From Pseudomonas lactis (lineage in GTDB: Bacteria; Pseudomonadota; Gammaproteobacteria; Pseudomonadales; Pseudomonadaceae), in NCBI RefSeq assembly GCF_001439845.1, contig NZ_JYLO01000002.1, positions 62,001 to 126,000 on the forward strand: a stretch of DNA of 64,000 bases. Reading direction: 5' to 3'. Made by a program: the position numbers and the translations under genes. Positions 18,277 through 25,136 of the stretch are shown piece by piece; positions within the stretch are counted from its first letter, which is position 1, and every line of letters begins with the position of its first letter. The notes beneath the pieces were generated by a model. The model saw nothing but the letters and a program-made list of their open reading frames with translations. It had not been told where the DNA came from and did not search any database.

Positions 18277-18369
18277 TGTGTGGGTGCCCATTGAGGGCTT
18301 GCTTTGGGGGGGTATTTCAGGGCAGGCTCTGGGTGTGCAATATTCCCATCGCCGTGTCAGGTATTTTTT

Positions 18370-19095
18370 ATGTCGCTACGCGTCTGCATCCTGGAAACCG
18401 ATATTCTGCGTCCCGCTTTGATCGATGAGTACCAAGGCTATGGGCAGATGTTCAAGCGCCTGTTCGCCAAGCAACCGATTGCCGCCGAGTTTGTGGTCTA
18501 CAACGTGGTGCAGGGCGAGTACCCACCGGATGACGAGGTGTTTGACGCGTACCTGATCACCGGCAGTAAGGCCGATTCGTTCGGAACCGACCCTTGGATC
18601 CAGACGCTCAAGACCTACCTGCTCACGCGCTATGAACGGGGCGACAAGCTGCTGGGTGTGTGCTTCGGCCATCAGTTGCTCGCGCTGCTGCTGGGCGGCA
18701 AGGCCGAACGTGCCAGCCAGGGCTGGGGCATGGGCACCCACGCTTACAAGCTGGATGCCAAGACGCCATGGATGAGTCCCGAGGTGCCGGAGTTGACGCT
18801 ATTGATCAGCCACCAGGACCAAGTCACCACCTTGCCGCAAAACGCCACGGTGATCGCCTCCAGCGAATTCTGCCCGTTTGCCGCGTACCACATCGGCGAC
18901 CAGGTGCTGTGCTTCCAGGGCCATCCGGAGTTTGTTCACGACTATTCCCGCGAGTTGCTGGAAATACTTCAGACAACCCTGGGTGAAAAGGTCTACAGCA
19001 ACGGCGTGGCCAGCCTGGAACGCGACCACCACGGCGTCACCGTGGCGGAATGGATGATGCGCTTCGTTGCGCATCAGCCTGAAGCCAAGGCTTAA
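18370..19095 (+). CDS. Class I glutamine amidotransferase domain protein
   Basis: A 241-residue stand-alone class I amidotransferase of the GMP-synthase-like group. The catalytic nucleophile Cys is in LLGVCFGHQLLALLLGG and the His-x-Glu pair is in CFQGHPEFVHDYSREL. The N terminus (LRVCILETDILRPALIDEYQ) resembles proteins annotated as glutamine amidotransferases or gamma-glutamyl hydrolases in Pseudomonas. No synthetase partner is nearby. The ATG at 18370 was chosen over an upstream in-frame ATG in the leader. Its 3' end overlaps the convergent corA gene by 4 nt. Confidence 0.88.
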   Translation: MSLRVCILETDILRPALIDEYQGYGQMFKRLFAKQPIAAEFVVYNVVQGEYPPDDEVFDAYLITGSKADSFGTDPWIQTLKTYLLTRYERGDKLLGVCFGHQLLALLLGGKAERASQGWGMGTHAYKLDAKTPWMSPEVPELTLLISHQDQVTTLPQNATVIASSEFCPFAAYHIGDQVLCFQGHPEFVHDYSRELLEILQTTLGEKVYSNGVASLERDHHGVTVAEWMMRFVAHQPEAKA

Positions 19096-20063
19096 AGCCA
19101 GCCCGAACGCTTGAAGCTGGCCCATAACCCGGTACAGCCCAGGGTAATAAACCCGAGCACCGCAAAATAGCCGTAGTGCCATTGCAGCTCGGGCATGTTC
19201 TGGAAGTTCATCCCATAAATCCCCGCCACCGCCGTGGGGAACGCCAGGATCGCCGCCCATGCGGCGAACTTGCGCTGCACCACGCTCTGGCGCGAGGCTT
19301 CCAGCAGCACACCGATCTCGATGGTCTGGCTGGCAATGTCGCGCAGGGTGGTGAGATCTTCCATCTGTCGCGTAACGTGGATTTGCACATCACGGAAATA
19401 CGGGCGCATGTTCTTGTCGATAAACGGGAAGCTGAGCTTCTGCAACTCCTGGCTGATCTCCACCATCGGCGCCACATGCCGCTTGAGCCGTAATACATCG
19501 CGGCGCAGGCCGTGGAGGTGCTGGATATCACGCTCGTTGAGTGAACTGCAAAGCACGTTACGTTCCAGCTCATCGATCTCGGCGTGGATCGCCTCGCTCA
19601 CCGGCTGATAGTTTTCGGTGACAAAATCCAGCAACGCATAGAGTACGAAATCTTCCCCATGCTCCAGCAACAACGGGCGCGCCTCACAACGCTGGCGCAC
19701 AAAACCGTAGGACGCCGAGTGGCCGTTGCGGGCGGTGATGATGTAGCCGTTGCCGGCAAAGATATGGGTCTCGATAAACTCCAGCTTGCCGTTCTCGCGC
19801 ACCGGTGAGTAGGTGACGATAAACAGCGCGTCGCCGAAGGTTTCCAGCTTCGGGCGGCTGTGTTTTTCCATGGCATCTTCAATCGCCAGCTCGTGCAGGT
19901 TGAACTGGCGTTGCAGGTTGTTCAGTTCCTGGGCGCTGGGTTCTTCCAGGCCGATCCACACAAAGTGCCCAGGTTTGGCGGCCCAGGCCGCGCCTTCATC
20001 GAGAGTAATATCCGAGACTTTCTTACCGGCGCTGTAAACGGCAGCCGCAACAACTCTACCCAT
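19092..20063 (-). CDS. corA: CorA-family magnesium/cobalt transporter
   Basis: A 323-residue CorA-type divalent cation channel. It has a large N-terminal cytoplasmic domain, a long stalk helix, and two C-terminal membrane helices with the signature GMNFQNMP at their junction (text around AGIYGMNFQNMPELQW). The C terminus carries the expected basic residues (FKRSGWL). A GTG four codons upstream (20075) is an equally possible start. CorA proteins form homopentamers in the inner membrane. Confidence 0.93.
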   Translation of the reverse strand: MGRVVAAAVYSAGKKVSDITLDEGAAWAAKPGHFVWIGLEEPSAQELNNLQRQFNLHELAIEDAMEKHSRPKLETFGDALFIVTYSPVRENGKLEFIETHIFAGNGYIITARNGHSASYGFVRQRCEARPLLLEHGEDFVLYALLDFVTENYQPVSEAIHAEIDELERNVLCSSLNERDIQHLHGLRRDVLRLKRHVAPMVEISQELQKLSFPFIDKNMRPYFRDVQIHVTRQMEDLTTLRDIASQTIEIGVLLEASRQSVVQRKFAAWAAILAFPTAVAGIYGMNFQNMPELQWHYGYFAVLGFITLGCTGLWASFKRSGWL

Positions 20064-20145
20064 GGTGCTGATCACTTCTTATCAAGAGGACAGATGTTGG
20101 GCAGCTTAGCCTGAATGGCGTTCCGTTGTTGCTGGCTGATATCAC

Positions 20146-20199
20146 TGATCGTTCCCACGCTCTGCGTGGGAATGCCGCCCGTGACGCTCCGCGTCACCC
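20146..20199. repeat. Single REP element
   Basis: TGATCGTTCCCACGCTCTGC begins an imperfect palindrome closely matching the left arm of the REPIN at 13222, followed by GTGACGCTCCGCGTCACCC. It lies between the corA 5' end and the acyltransferase 3' end. Confidence 0.8.
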
Positions 20200-20210
20200 T
20201 AAGCGTGCGC

Positions 20211-20933
20211 CTACGCGCGTTGCAGTTCGCGATCCATCTGTGCAATGCACTCATCCATCTGCGTCTGACACGTCAGCAGCAACTGAGGGATGTCATCCAC
20301 CGTCAACCCACAGGTAGGAATCGGCGGCAACGAGCGTATCAGCACACTGCCGCTGGCCCAGCGATTGAGCTTCATCTGCGTCACGTAATTGCTGACACAC
20401 ACCTGCACGATAGGCACACCGGCCGCAATCGCCATATGAAACGCGCCTTTTTTGAACGGCAACAACCCTTTGCCCAGGTTGCGCGTACCTTCCGGGAACA
20501 CCCAGATTGACGTGTCCTCATGCTGCAAGGTATGCGTGGTGGTGAGCATCGCACGCCGGGCCTTGTGCGCATTGCCACGGTCGATCAGCACATTGCCAGC
20601 CAGCCAGAACAACTGGCCGAACAGCGGTACCCATTTCAGGCTCTTCTTGGCGATGCATACGGTGCGGTGCGGCACCACATTGCCGAGTACAAACAGATCG
20701 TAGTTGGACTGATGGTTGGCGATCACCACGCAGGTACCGGGCTTGTTGCGCAGCGAGTCGACGTCGGTCTTCACGTTAAAGCCCAGGATCCGCATGGCTG
20801 GCAACGCATAGAGGCGAGCGCAGAGACGGCTGTTGTCCGGATTGAACGGCCGGCACACACCGACCAGCACACCCAGCACGCCGGCGATCATAAAATGCAG
20901 GCCCATCAACAACATACGCAACAGAAAAAGCAT
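20211..20933 (-). CDS. 1-acyl-sn-glycerol-3-phosphate acyltransferase (PlsC-like)
   Basis: A 240-residue membrane acyltransferase. The HX4D catalytic motif appears as ANHQSNYDLFVLG and the glycerophosphate-binding block as VFPEGTRNLGKGLLPFKKGA. An N-terminal membrane helix (MLFLLRMLLMGLHFMIAGVL) precedes them. It makes phosphatidic acid from lysophosphatidic acid, or acylates a related lysolipid. A longer in-frame start at 20993 exists; I prefer 20933 because the protein then begins with the membrane helix, although neither start has a strong ribosome-binding site. Confidence 0.88.
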   Translation of the reverse strand: MLFLLRMLLMGLHFMIAGVLGVLVGVCRPFNPDNSRLCARLYALPAMRILGFNVKTDVDSLRNKPGTCVVIANHQSNYDLFVLGNVVPHRTVCIAKKSLKWVPLFGQLFWLAGNVLIDRGNAHKARRAMLTTTHTLQHEDTSIWVFPEGTRNLGKGLLPFKKGAFHMAIAAGVPIVQVCVSNYVTQMKLNRWASGSVLIRSLPPIPTCGLTVDDIPQLLLTCQTQMDECIAQMDRELQRA

Positions 20934-21098
20934 CGACACGGCCCATCGGGACAAAAGGTGGCGCAGTGTACGGATGTGCACTGTATTCGGCAATTGCCCC
21001 TACAGACGTAGGAGATAGCCGATGTTTAAGCGCATGTTTCCACATGGGCCAATAACGGCTAACTAGAGCGGTTATGGAGGTTTCACATTCATAGGTAA

Positions 21099-21124
21099 GA
21101 AAAAGCCCGACTCAAGGTCGGGCT
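21099..21124 (-). terminator. Rho-independent terminator of the crotonase gene
   Basis: Read leftward, stem AGCCCGA pairs with TCGGGCT (21104-21110 and 21118-21124) and is followed by a U-run from the A-tract at 21099-21103. It lies 22 bp beyond the crotonase stop. Confidence 0.85.
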
Positions 21125-21145
21125 CGGACACGAAAGGTGTAGGAC

Positions 21146-21838
21146 TTAGCTCAGGCTATGACCCTGATCCTGGATGATTGCATCGTCCAGGGCTTCGAGC
21201 AGTGCGCGGCGCACTTTCAACTTGGTGTGCTTGTGCGCGTTCATATTGATCTTCTTCAACTGCCGTGCCGCTTCCAGTGCAGCCGCTTGCAGTTCTTCCG
21301 GTGCAACCACCTTGTCGAGGAAACCTGCGTGCAGGGCGCCTTGTGGATCAAACATCTCGGCATTGATCACCGAACGCTGAAACGCCGACTTACGCAGGCG
21401 ATCCCGCGCCAACTCGATACCGGCGTGGTGCATGGTCATGCCAATCGCCACTTCATTCAGGCCAATGCTGAACGGGCCTTCGACGCCAATCCGATAATCG
21501 GCCGACAACAACAGGAACGCGCCCTTGGCCACCGCATGACCGGGGCAGGCCACGATCACCGGGAACGGATGCGCCAACATCCGCCGCGCCAGGGTCGAGC
21601 CTGAGGTCACCAGGCTGATTGCCTCTTTAGGGCCGGCGGTCATCACCTTCAAATCATAACCGCCCGACAAAATCCCCGGCGTGCCCGTGATGATCACCAC
21701 CGCCCGATCCTTCTCGGCCTGATCCAGCGCCGCATTAAACTCACTGACCACCGCCGGAGAAATGGCATTCACCTTGCCGTTGCTCAGGGTCAGGGTCGCG
21801 ATACCGTCTTCGAAGTGGTAGGCAATCAACTCACTCAT
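21146..21838 (-). CDS. Crotonase/enoyl-CoA hydratase family protein
   Basis: A 230-residue crotonase-fold protein. Oxyanion-hole text is present (ILSGGYDLKVM and CPGHAVAKGAFLLLSADYRI). Unlike classical enoyl-CoA hydratases, the second catalytic Glu position is not obvious, so it may act as an isomerase, hydrolase or other crotonase. The ATG near 21838 begins MSELIAYHFEDGIATLTLSN; an upstream frame to 21895 lacks a convincing start. Monocistronic. Confidence 0.88.
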   Translation of the reverse strand: MSELIAYHFEDGIATLTLSNGKVNAISPAVVSEFNAALDQAEKDRAVVIITGTPGILSGGYDLKVMTAGPKEAISLVTSGSTLARRMLAHPFPVIVACPGHAVAKGAFLLLSADYRIGVEGPFSIGLNEVAIGMTMHHAGIELARDRLRKSAFQRSVINAEMFDPQGALHAGFLDKVVAPEELQAAALEAARQLKKINMNAHKHTKLKVRRALLEALDDAIIQDQGHSLS

Positions 21839-22092
21839 GACGCGGTTCCTTGTAGGGCTTGTTATAGAGATAGATGCGCAGACGTTACTCACCACGCCCG
21901 CGCGGGTAAAGCGCCGTGACTGACTACCCAGTCAGGCTTTTGCCCCATCCCCAAGGGTAGACACCCCGCAGCAGGGCGCAGCAAGCGCTCCAGACGCGTG
22001 CCGCCGCTGCCTGAGAATGGCACAATCATCACCCCTTGCCGCGCGGTGAATGGCATAACGGTCTAACCGCATGAAAATTCTGAAAAAAACCT

Positions 22093-22121
22093 TTGCCATC
22101 AGAAAGGCTTTCGACTACATT
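22093..22121 (+). promoter_or_regulatory. Promoter of tRNA-Ser
   Basis: TTGCCA (22093-22098), a 17-bp spacer and TACATT (22116-22121) precede the tRNA by about 38 bp. They are followed by a GC-rich discriminator (AGCGCGCC), as expected for a stringently controlled stable-RNA promoter. Confidence 0.7.
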
Positions 22122-22159
22122 AGCGCGCCTCGACAGACTGAACTGGTTTGACGAGATAC

Positions 22160-22249
22160 GGTGAAGTGTCCGAGTGGCTTAAGGAGCACGCCTGGAAAGT
22201 GTGTATACAAGAAATTGTATCGAGAGTTCGAATCTCTCCTTCACCGCCA
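22160..22249 (+). tRNA. tRNA-Ser (anticodon GGA)
   Basis: A 90-nt type II tRNA. Acceptor stem GGTGAAG pairs with CTTCACC, the anticodon loop CTGGAAA reads GGA, there is a long variable arm (GTATACAAGAAATTGTAT), the T-loop is TTCGAAT, and CCA is encoded. Its 3' end is the integration site of the prophage, and the gene is regenerated intact by the phage copy of the core. Confidence 0.97.
22227..22249. other. attL core of the prophage
   Basis: The 23 bp from TTCGAATCTC through CACCGCCA, covering the T-loop to the CCA end of tRNA-Ser, recur perfectly at 59387-59409. The identity breaks on both sides (22226 versus 59386, 22250 versus 59410), so the core is exactly 23 bp. phiCTX of P. aeruginosa is known to use a tRNA-Ser 3' end in the same way. 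Confidence 0.93.
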
Positions 22250-22263
22250 AATTTTAAACGACT

Positions 22264-22304
22264 AAACCCCTGAAAACATTGAAGTTTTCAGGGGTTTTGT
22301 GTTT
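22264..22304 (+). terminator. Phage-supplied terminator behind tRNA-Ser
   Basis: CCCCTGAAAAC (22267-22277) pairs with GTTTTCAGGGG (22284-22294) followed by TTTTGTGTTTT. It starts inside phage DNA 15 bp after the att core and replaces the native terminator, which the insertion moved to 59422. Confidence 0.85.
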
Positions 22305-22326
22305 TCAGAGGGTCAAAAAAGTCCCA

Positions 22327-22349
22327 TATGGGAACACCTATGGGAACAC
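22327..22349. repeat. Direct repeats beside attL, candidate integrase arm-type sites
   Basis: TATGGGAACAC occurs twice in direct orientation, at 22327-22337 and 22339-22349 (12-bp period), 78 bp from the core. Similar TGGGAATG repeats lie about 75-90 bp from the core on the attR side. Confidence 0.5.
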
Positions 22350-22382
22350 GGGCTGCTGATGCGCATCCGTTCGAACGCCGGT

Positions 22383-23576
22383 TTATGAGGCTTTGTCACC
22401 ACTTGGTGGCTGAATGCCCAGGGCGTGCTGCAGCATGCCGATGACGTCCGGGCCGTCCTCGTTGATCCACATGCCGTAGTGCTGGCGGATCATGTTCGCG
22501 CTGGTGTGGCCCATCTGTTCGGCGATCCAGTCGACCGACGCCACGCCGGTGGTGAGCAGCTGGCTGGCGTACGTGTGTCGGCACTGACCAGGACCGCGAT
22601 AACGAACGCCGGCCGCTTTCAAGTGCGCTTTGAAGAACCTGTCCCTCACGACGAAGTCGCTGACGTGTGGCATGCCGCTCTTGGTGTTCAGAAATACAAA
22701 GTGCAGCTTGTGCTTGCGGACGGTCTTGTTGTCCCGCTCGACCACGTCGACCGTGTCCACAGTCTTGAGCTGGTTGATGGCGTCCAGTTTGCGCAACGCA
22801 TCCCACGCAGGCTCCAGCAGACGCACCTTGCGTGTAGAGCGCCGGGTTTTAGTCACGCGATAGGCCCCGCGAACCTTGGAGCGGCGAAAAGTGACCGTTC
22901 CCTGTTTCAGATCGACGTCCTCCCAGGCCAGCGCGATGGTCTCTGACACCCGAGGGCCTGCCCAAATCATGAACTGCACCATCAGCAGTTCCTGGGTGCG
23001 GCTGGTGTGTGTTCCAAGGATCTGCTTGATTTCCGCCCTGGTGAACGGGTCCGGCGCCTCTGGATCGGGCAGACGAACGAATAACCCCTCGGTCGGGTCG
23101 TGTGCGACCTTCTTCCGGGTGCGGTAGAGCCTGAACACCTGGCGCACATTGCTGATGATGTCGCGTATGGTTTTGTTCTTCAGCCGCTTCGACAGCGGCC
23201 CCTGAATCCACTCCTGCAGGTCCAGGTGGTCGATCTGATCAATCTGAACGTCTCCCCATCGTGGCCGCACATGAACCTCGGCCTTGTTCTTGTACCCACG
23301 GAATGAGGTCGCTGCCACGCTGTTGCTCTTGATGGTCAGCCACAGGTCTAGGTAGTGACCGAACGTGTTCTCGGCCAGCTTCGTCGACTCGGGAAAATGC
23401 CTGCGGTAATCGAAGGTGCCGGCCTGGATCTCGTACTCGATCACCGTGACCAGGCGCTTTGCGTGTTCCCGGTTTTCCGGTGTGTTGCCACCGGGCACCA
23501 GCTCCCGGCACAGCTCGCCATTGAAACGAAAATAGACCCGCACCGAATTGCCACGGGCCTCTACGCCATCTGCCAT
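22383..23576 (-). CDS. int: Tyrosine-type phage integrase
   Basis: A 397-residue tyrosine recombinase that catalyses integration at and excision from the tRNA-Ser site. The N-terminal arm-binding region begins MADGVEARGNSVRVYFRFNG, a SAM-like core-binding domain follows at about 85-170, then the catalytic domain with Arg in WAGPRVSET, GPGQCRHTYASQL (box II Arg-His), MGHTS and the nucleophile Tyr in RQHYGMW. It lies 134 bp from attL and reads towards it. An upstream extension to 23831 runs through the early-operon terminator and is rejected. Confidence 0.95.
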   Translation of the reverse strand: MADGVEARGNSVRVYFRFNGELCRELVPGGNTPENREHAKRLVTVIEYEIQAGTFDYRRHFPESTKLAENTFGHYLDLWLTIKSNSVAATSFRGYKNKAEVHVRPRWGDVQIDQIDHLDLQEWIQGPLSKRLKNKTIRDIISNVRQVFRLYRTRKKVAHDPTEGLFVRLPDPEAPDPFTRAEIKQILGTHTSRTQELLMVQFMIWAGPRVSETIALAWEDVDLKQGTVTFRRSKVRGAYRVTKTRRSTRKVRLLEPAWDALRKLDAINQLKTVDTVDVVERDNKTVRKHKLHFVFLNTKSGMPHVSDFVVRDRFFKAHLKAAGVRYRGPGQCRHTYASQLLTTGVASVDWIAEQMGHTSANMIRQHYGMWINEDGPDVIGMLQHALGIQPPSGDKAS

Positions 23577-23620
23577 ATGCGTCCCCACGCGATGTATCGA
23601 AAGATTCTCCCAGTAGGAAG

Positions 23621-23643
23621 AAAAAAGGCCCGTCGCCGGGCCT
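23621..23643 (-). terminator. Terminator of the leftward early operon
   Basis: Read leftward, AGGCCCG-GCGA-CGGGCCT is followed by a U-run (A-tract 23621-23626). It separates the last early gene from int, so int must have its own promoter or depend on read-through. Confidence 0.88.
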
Positions 23644-23670
23644 GATGTATTGCGGTTCAAGTGTTGCCGA

Positions 23671-23880
23671 TCACTGCTGACGAAGTAACCAGAACAGGCT
23701 GGCACTTTTTCTAGGTGCCGGTGTGATTCCGGCTTGGGCCTCGTCGGCTCGACGCTTGGCGTTGGCTGCCTGGCGCGCCTTGCTGCACTTCTGGTGGTTG
23801 CCGTGGGCACGGGATCTGTTGCATTGGTCACAGACGCCCGTGAGGTCTAGGTTCCAGGGGAAGGACTTACCGTTGTTCAT
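23671..23880 (-). CDS. Small phage protein with cysteine motif
   Basis: A 69-residue protein of unknown function. It contains CDQCNRSRAHGNHQKCSKAR, whose Cys and His residues could bind one zinc, followed by a basic alanine-rich helix. It is the last gene of the early operon, just before the terminator. The start was chosen at MNNGKSFPWNLDL, where family-like sequence begins. Confidence 0.6.
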   Translation of the reverse strand: MNNGKSFPWNLDLTGVCDQCNRSRAHGNHQKCSKARQAANAKRRADEAQAGITPAPRKSASLFWLLRQQ

Positions 23881-23882
23881 CT

Positions 23883-24179
23883 CTACACCCCCGGACGGCC
23901 GTTGAAGGCGAGCCAAATGTAGTGGCGACCTTTGGCGGTAACCTTGATTTTGCCCAGCTGTTTATTCCAGCTGATCAGGCGAAGCTCTTGCAGGATGGTG
24001 GTCAGGGTGTGGCCCTGATGCCAGCCGGCCAGCGCTTTTATGCAGCCCTGGGCCAGCAGTCCACGGAAGTCTGTGTGCCCGAAGTTGGTGCCTTGGAAGG
24101 CCGCATGCATTTGGTCGTCGCTGACCAGATCGGCAATGACGCGCACGGACCGATCACGGCGGTAGCACTTATGCGTCAT
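23883..24179 (-). CDS. Phage hypothetical protein
   Basis: A 98-residue basic protein with the C-terminal text SWNKQLGKIKVTAKGRHYIW, suggesting a small winged-helix or similar nucleic-acid-binding fold, though no family is recognised. The ATG overlaps the 3' end of the upstream gene by 11 nt and has GAGGG about 8 nt upstream. It is part of the early operon. Confidence 0.65.
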   Translation of the reverse strand: MTHKCYRRDRSVRVIADLVSDDQMHAAFQGTNFGHTDFRGLLAQGCIKALAGWHQGHTLTTILQELRLISWNKQLGKIKVTAKGRHYIWLAFNGRPGV

Positions 24180-24873
24180 CGCGGTCGCCCTCAGCTGGTT
24201 GGCCTTGCGTGACCTGCTTGAACTCGATCACCCAAACCCACGAGTTGGCATTCCACGAATCCATTCCGTTGATCATCGTCCACAATCCACCGAACAATTC
24301 GCAGGGCGAATAATCATTGCCGTCAGGATCGATATCGCTCTCGGCGCTTTTCACACCTTCCGCAAGAGCTTGCTCATTGGTGATCGCGTGCAGCCGCTCA
24401 ACTCGCACATCGGTGATCTCCAGCAGGATACGGCTGGCCCAACGAGGCATGTGGATGCTTGGCTTCCAAACTGGCTGATCGGCTTCATACGGGGAAAGTC
24501 CGTCAGCGGCATAGACTAGCGTGCCGTCGGCCCGCGCCTCATTGATGTCTAGGTCATCAGGCTTGAGGTAAGGGCCGCGCATGAGCTCGAAGTGATCGCA
24601 GTACCAAGTCTCACGTACCCAAAGACGCGCACCAGGTTGGCCGTAAGGGCATTTGATACCACTGAGCTCCGTGATTTCCCCGAGCTTTTCAGATTGACCG
24701 ATGACAGGCCCAAACACCTGGTTACCAAGCCGATTCTGATATGCCCTTATTCTTAACGCGCTGGTAGGTATTGGAGCTTTTACAACTCGTCGGGTGACAG
24801 TTTTATGCCCGCCGAGAATGGCGCGCACCATAGGCGCTCTGAACAATATTGGCTTTTCGTTACGTGTGATCAT
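24169..24873 (-). CDS. Phage protein with ASCH-like features
   Basis: A 234-residue protein resembling a widespread phage family with an ASCH/PUA-like fold: RAPMVRAILGGHKTVTRRVV near the N terminus, LWVRETWYCD in the middle, IHMPRWASRILLEITDVRVE and the C-terminal SWVWVIEFKQV. ASCH-fold proteins bind RNA or modified nucleosides; the function of this phage group is unknown. The ATG at 24873 has AGGAAG upstream; a GTG at 24888 is the alternative start. Confidence 0.75.
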   Translation of the reverse strand: MITRNEKPILFRAPMVRAILGGHKTVTRRVVKAPIPTSALRIRAYQNRLGNQVFGPVIGQSEKLGEITELSGIKCPYGQPGARLWVRETWYCDHFELMRGPYLKPDDLDINEARADGTLVYAADGLSPYEADQPVWKPSIHMPRWASRILLEITDVRVERLHAITNEQALAEGVKSAESDIDPDGNDYSPCELFGGLWTMINGMDSWNANSWVWVIEFKQVTQGQPAEGDRDDA

Positions 24874-24884
24874 CACTGACTTCC

Positions 24885-25136
24885 TCACATCCGAAACGAC
24901 TGATGAATGAACATGGGCTGAACCTTATGTTCTGCGGGCTTTGCGTCCTCGCCTTGGATCTCGCAGACGAACTGGTGCAGCTTGCGGTTGGGCGCAGTCA
25001 GCTCTGCAGTGAGGCTTGGGACGACGCCAATGCACTGCTCGTAGGCACCCGATCCGCTCCAGCTATCAACCTTCACCACCTGGCAATCGGTCCGGGTTGC
25101 GTCTACGCAGAGGTAAAGCAGAAGGGATACGCTCAC
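24885..25136 (-). CDS. Phage hypothetical protein
   Basis: An 83-residue protein of unknown function beginning VSVSLLLYLCVDATRTDCQV. A weak N-terminal hydrophobic stretch may be a signal peptide or be buried. The GTG start at 25136 overlaps the dcm stop (GTGA) and has CAGGAGG upstream, which decides the start and indicates translational coupling. Confidence 0.65.
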   Translation of the reverse strand: MSVSLLLYLCVDATRTDCQVVKVDSWSGSGAYEQCIGVVPSLTAELTAPNRKLHQFVCEIQGEDAKPAEHKVQPMFIHQSFRM

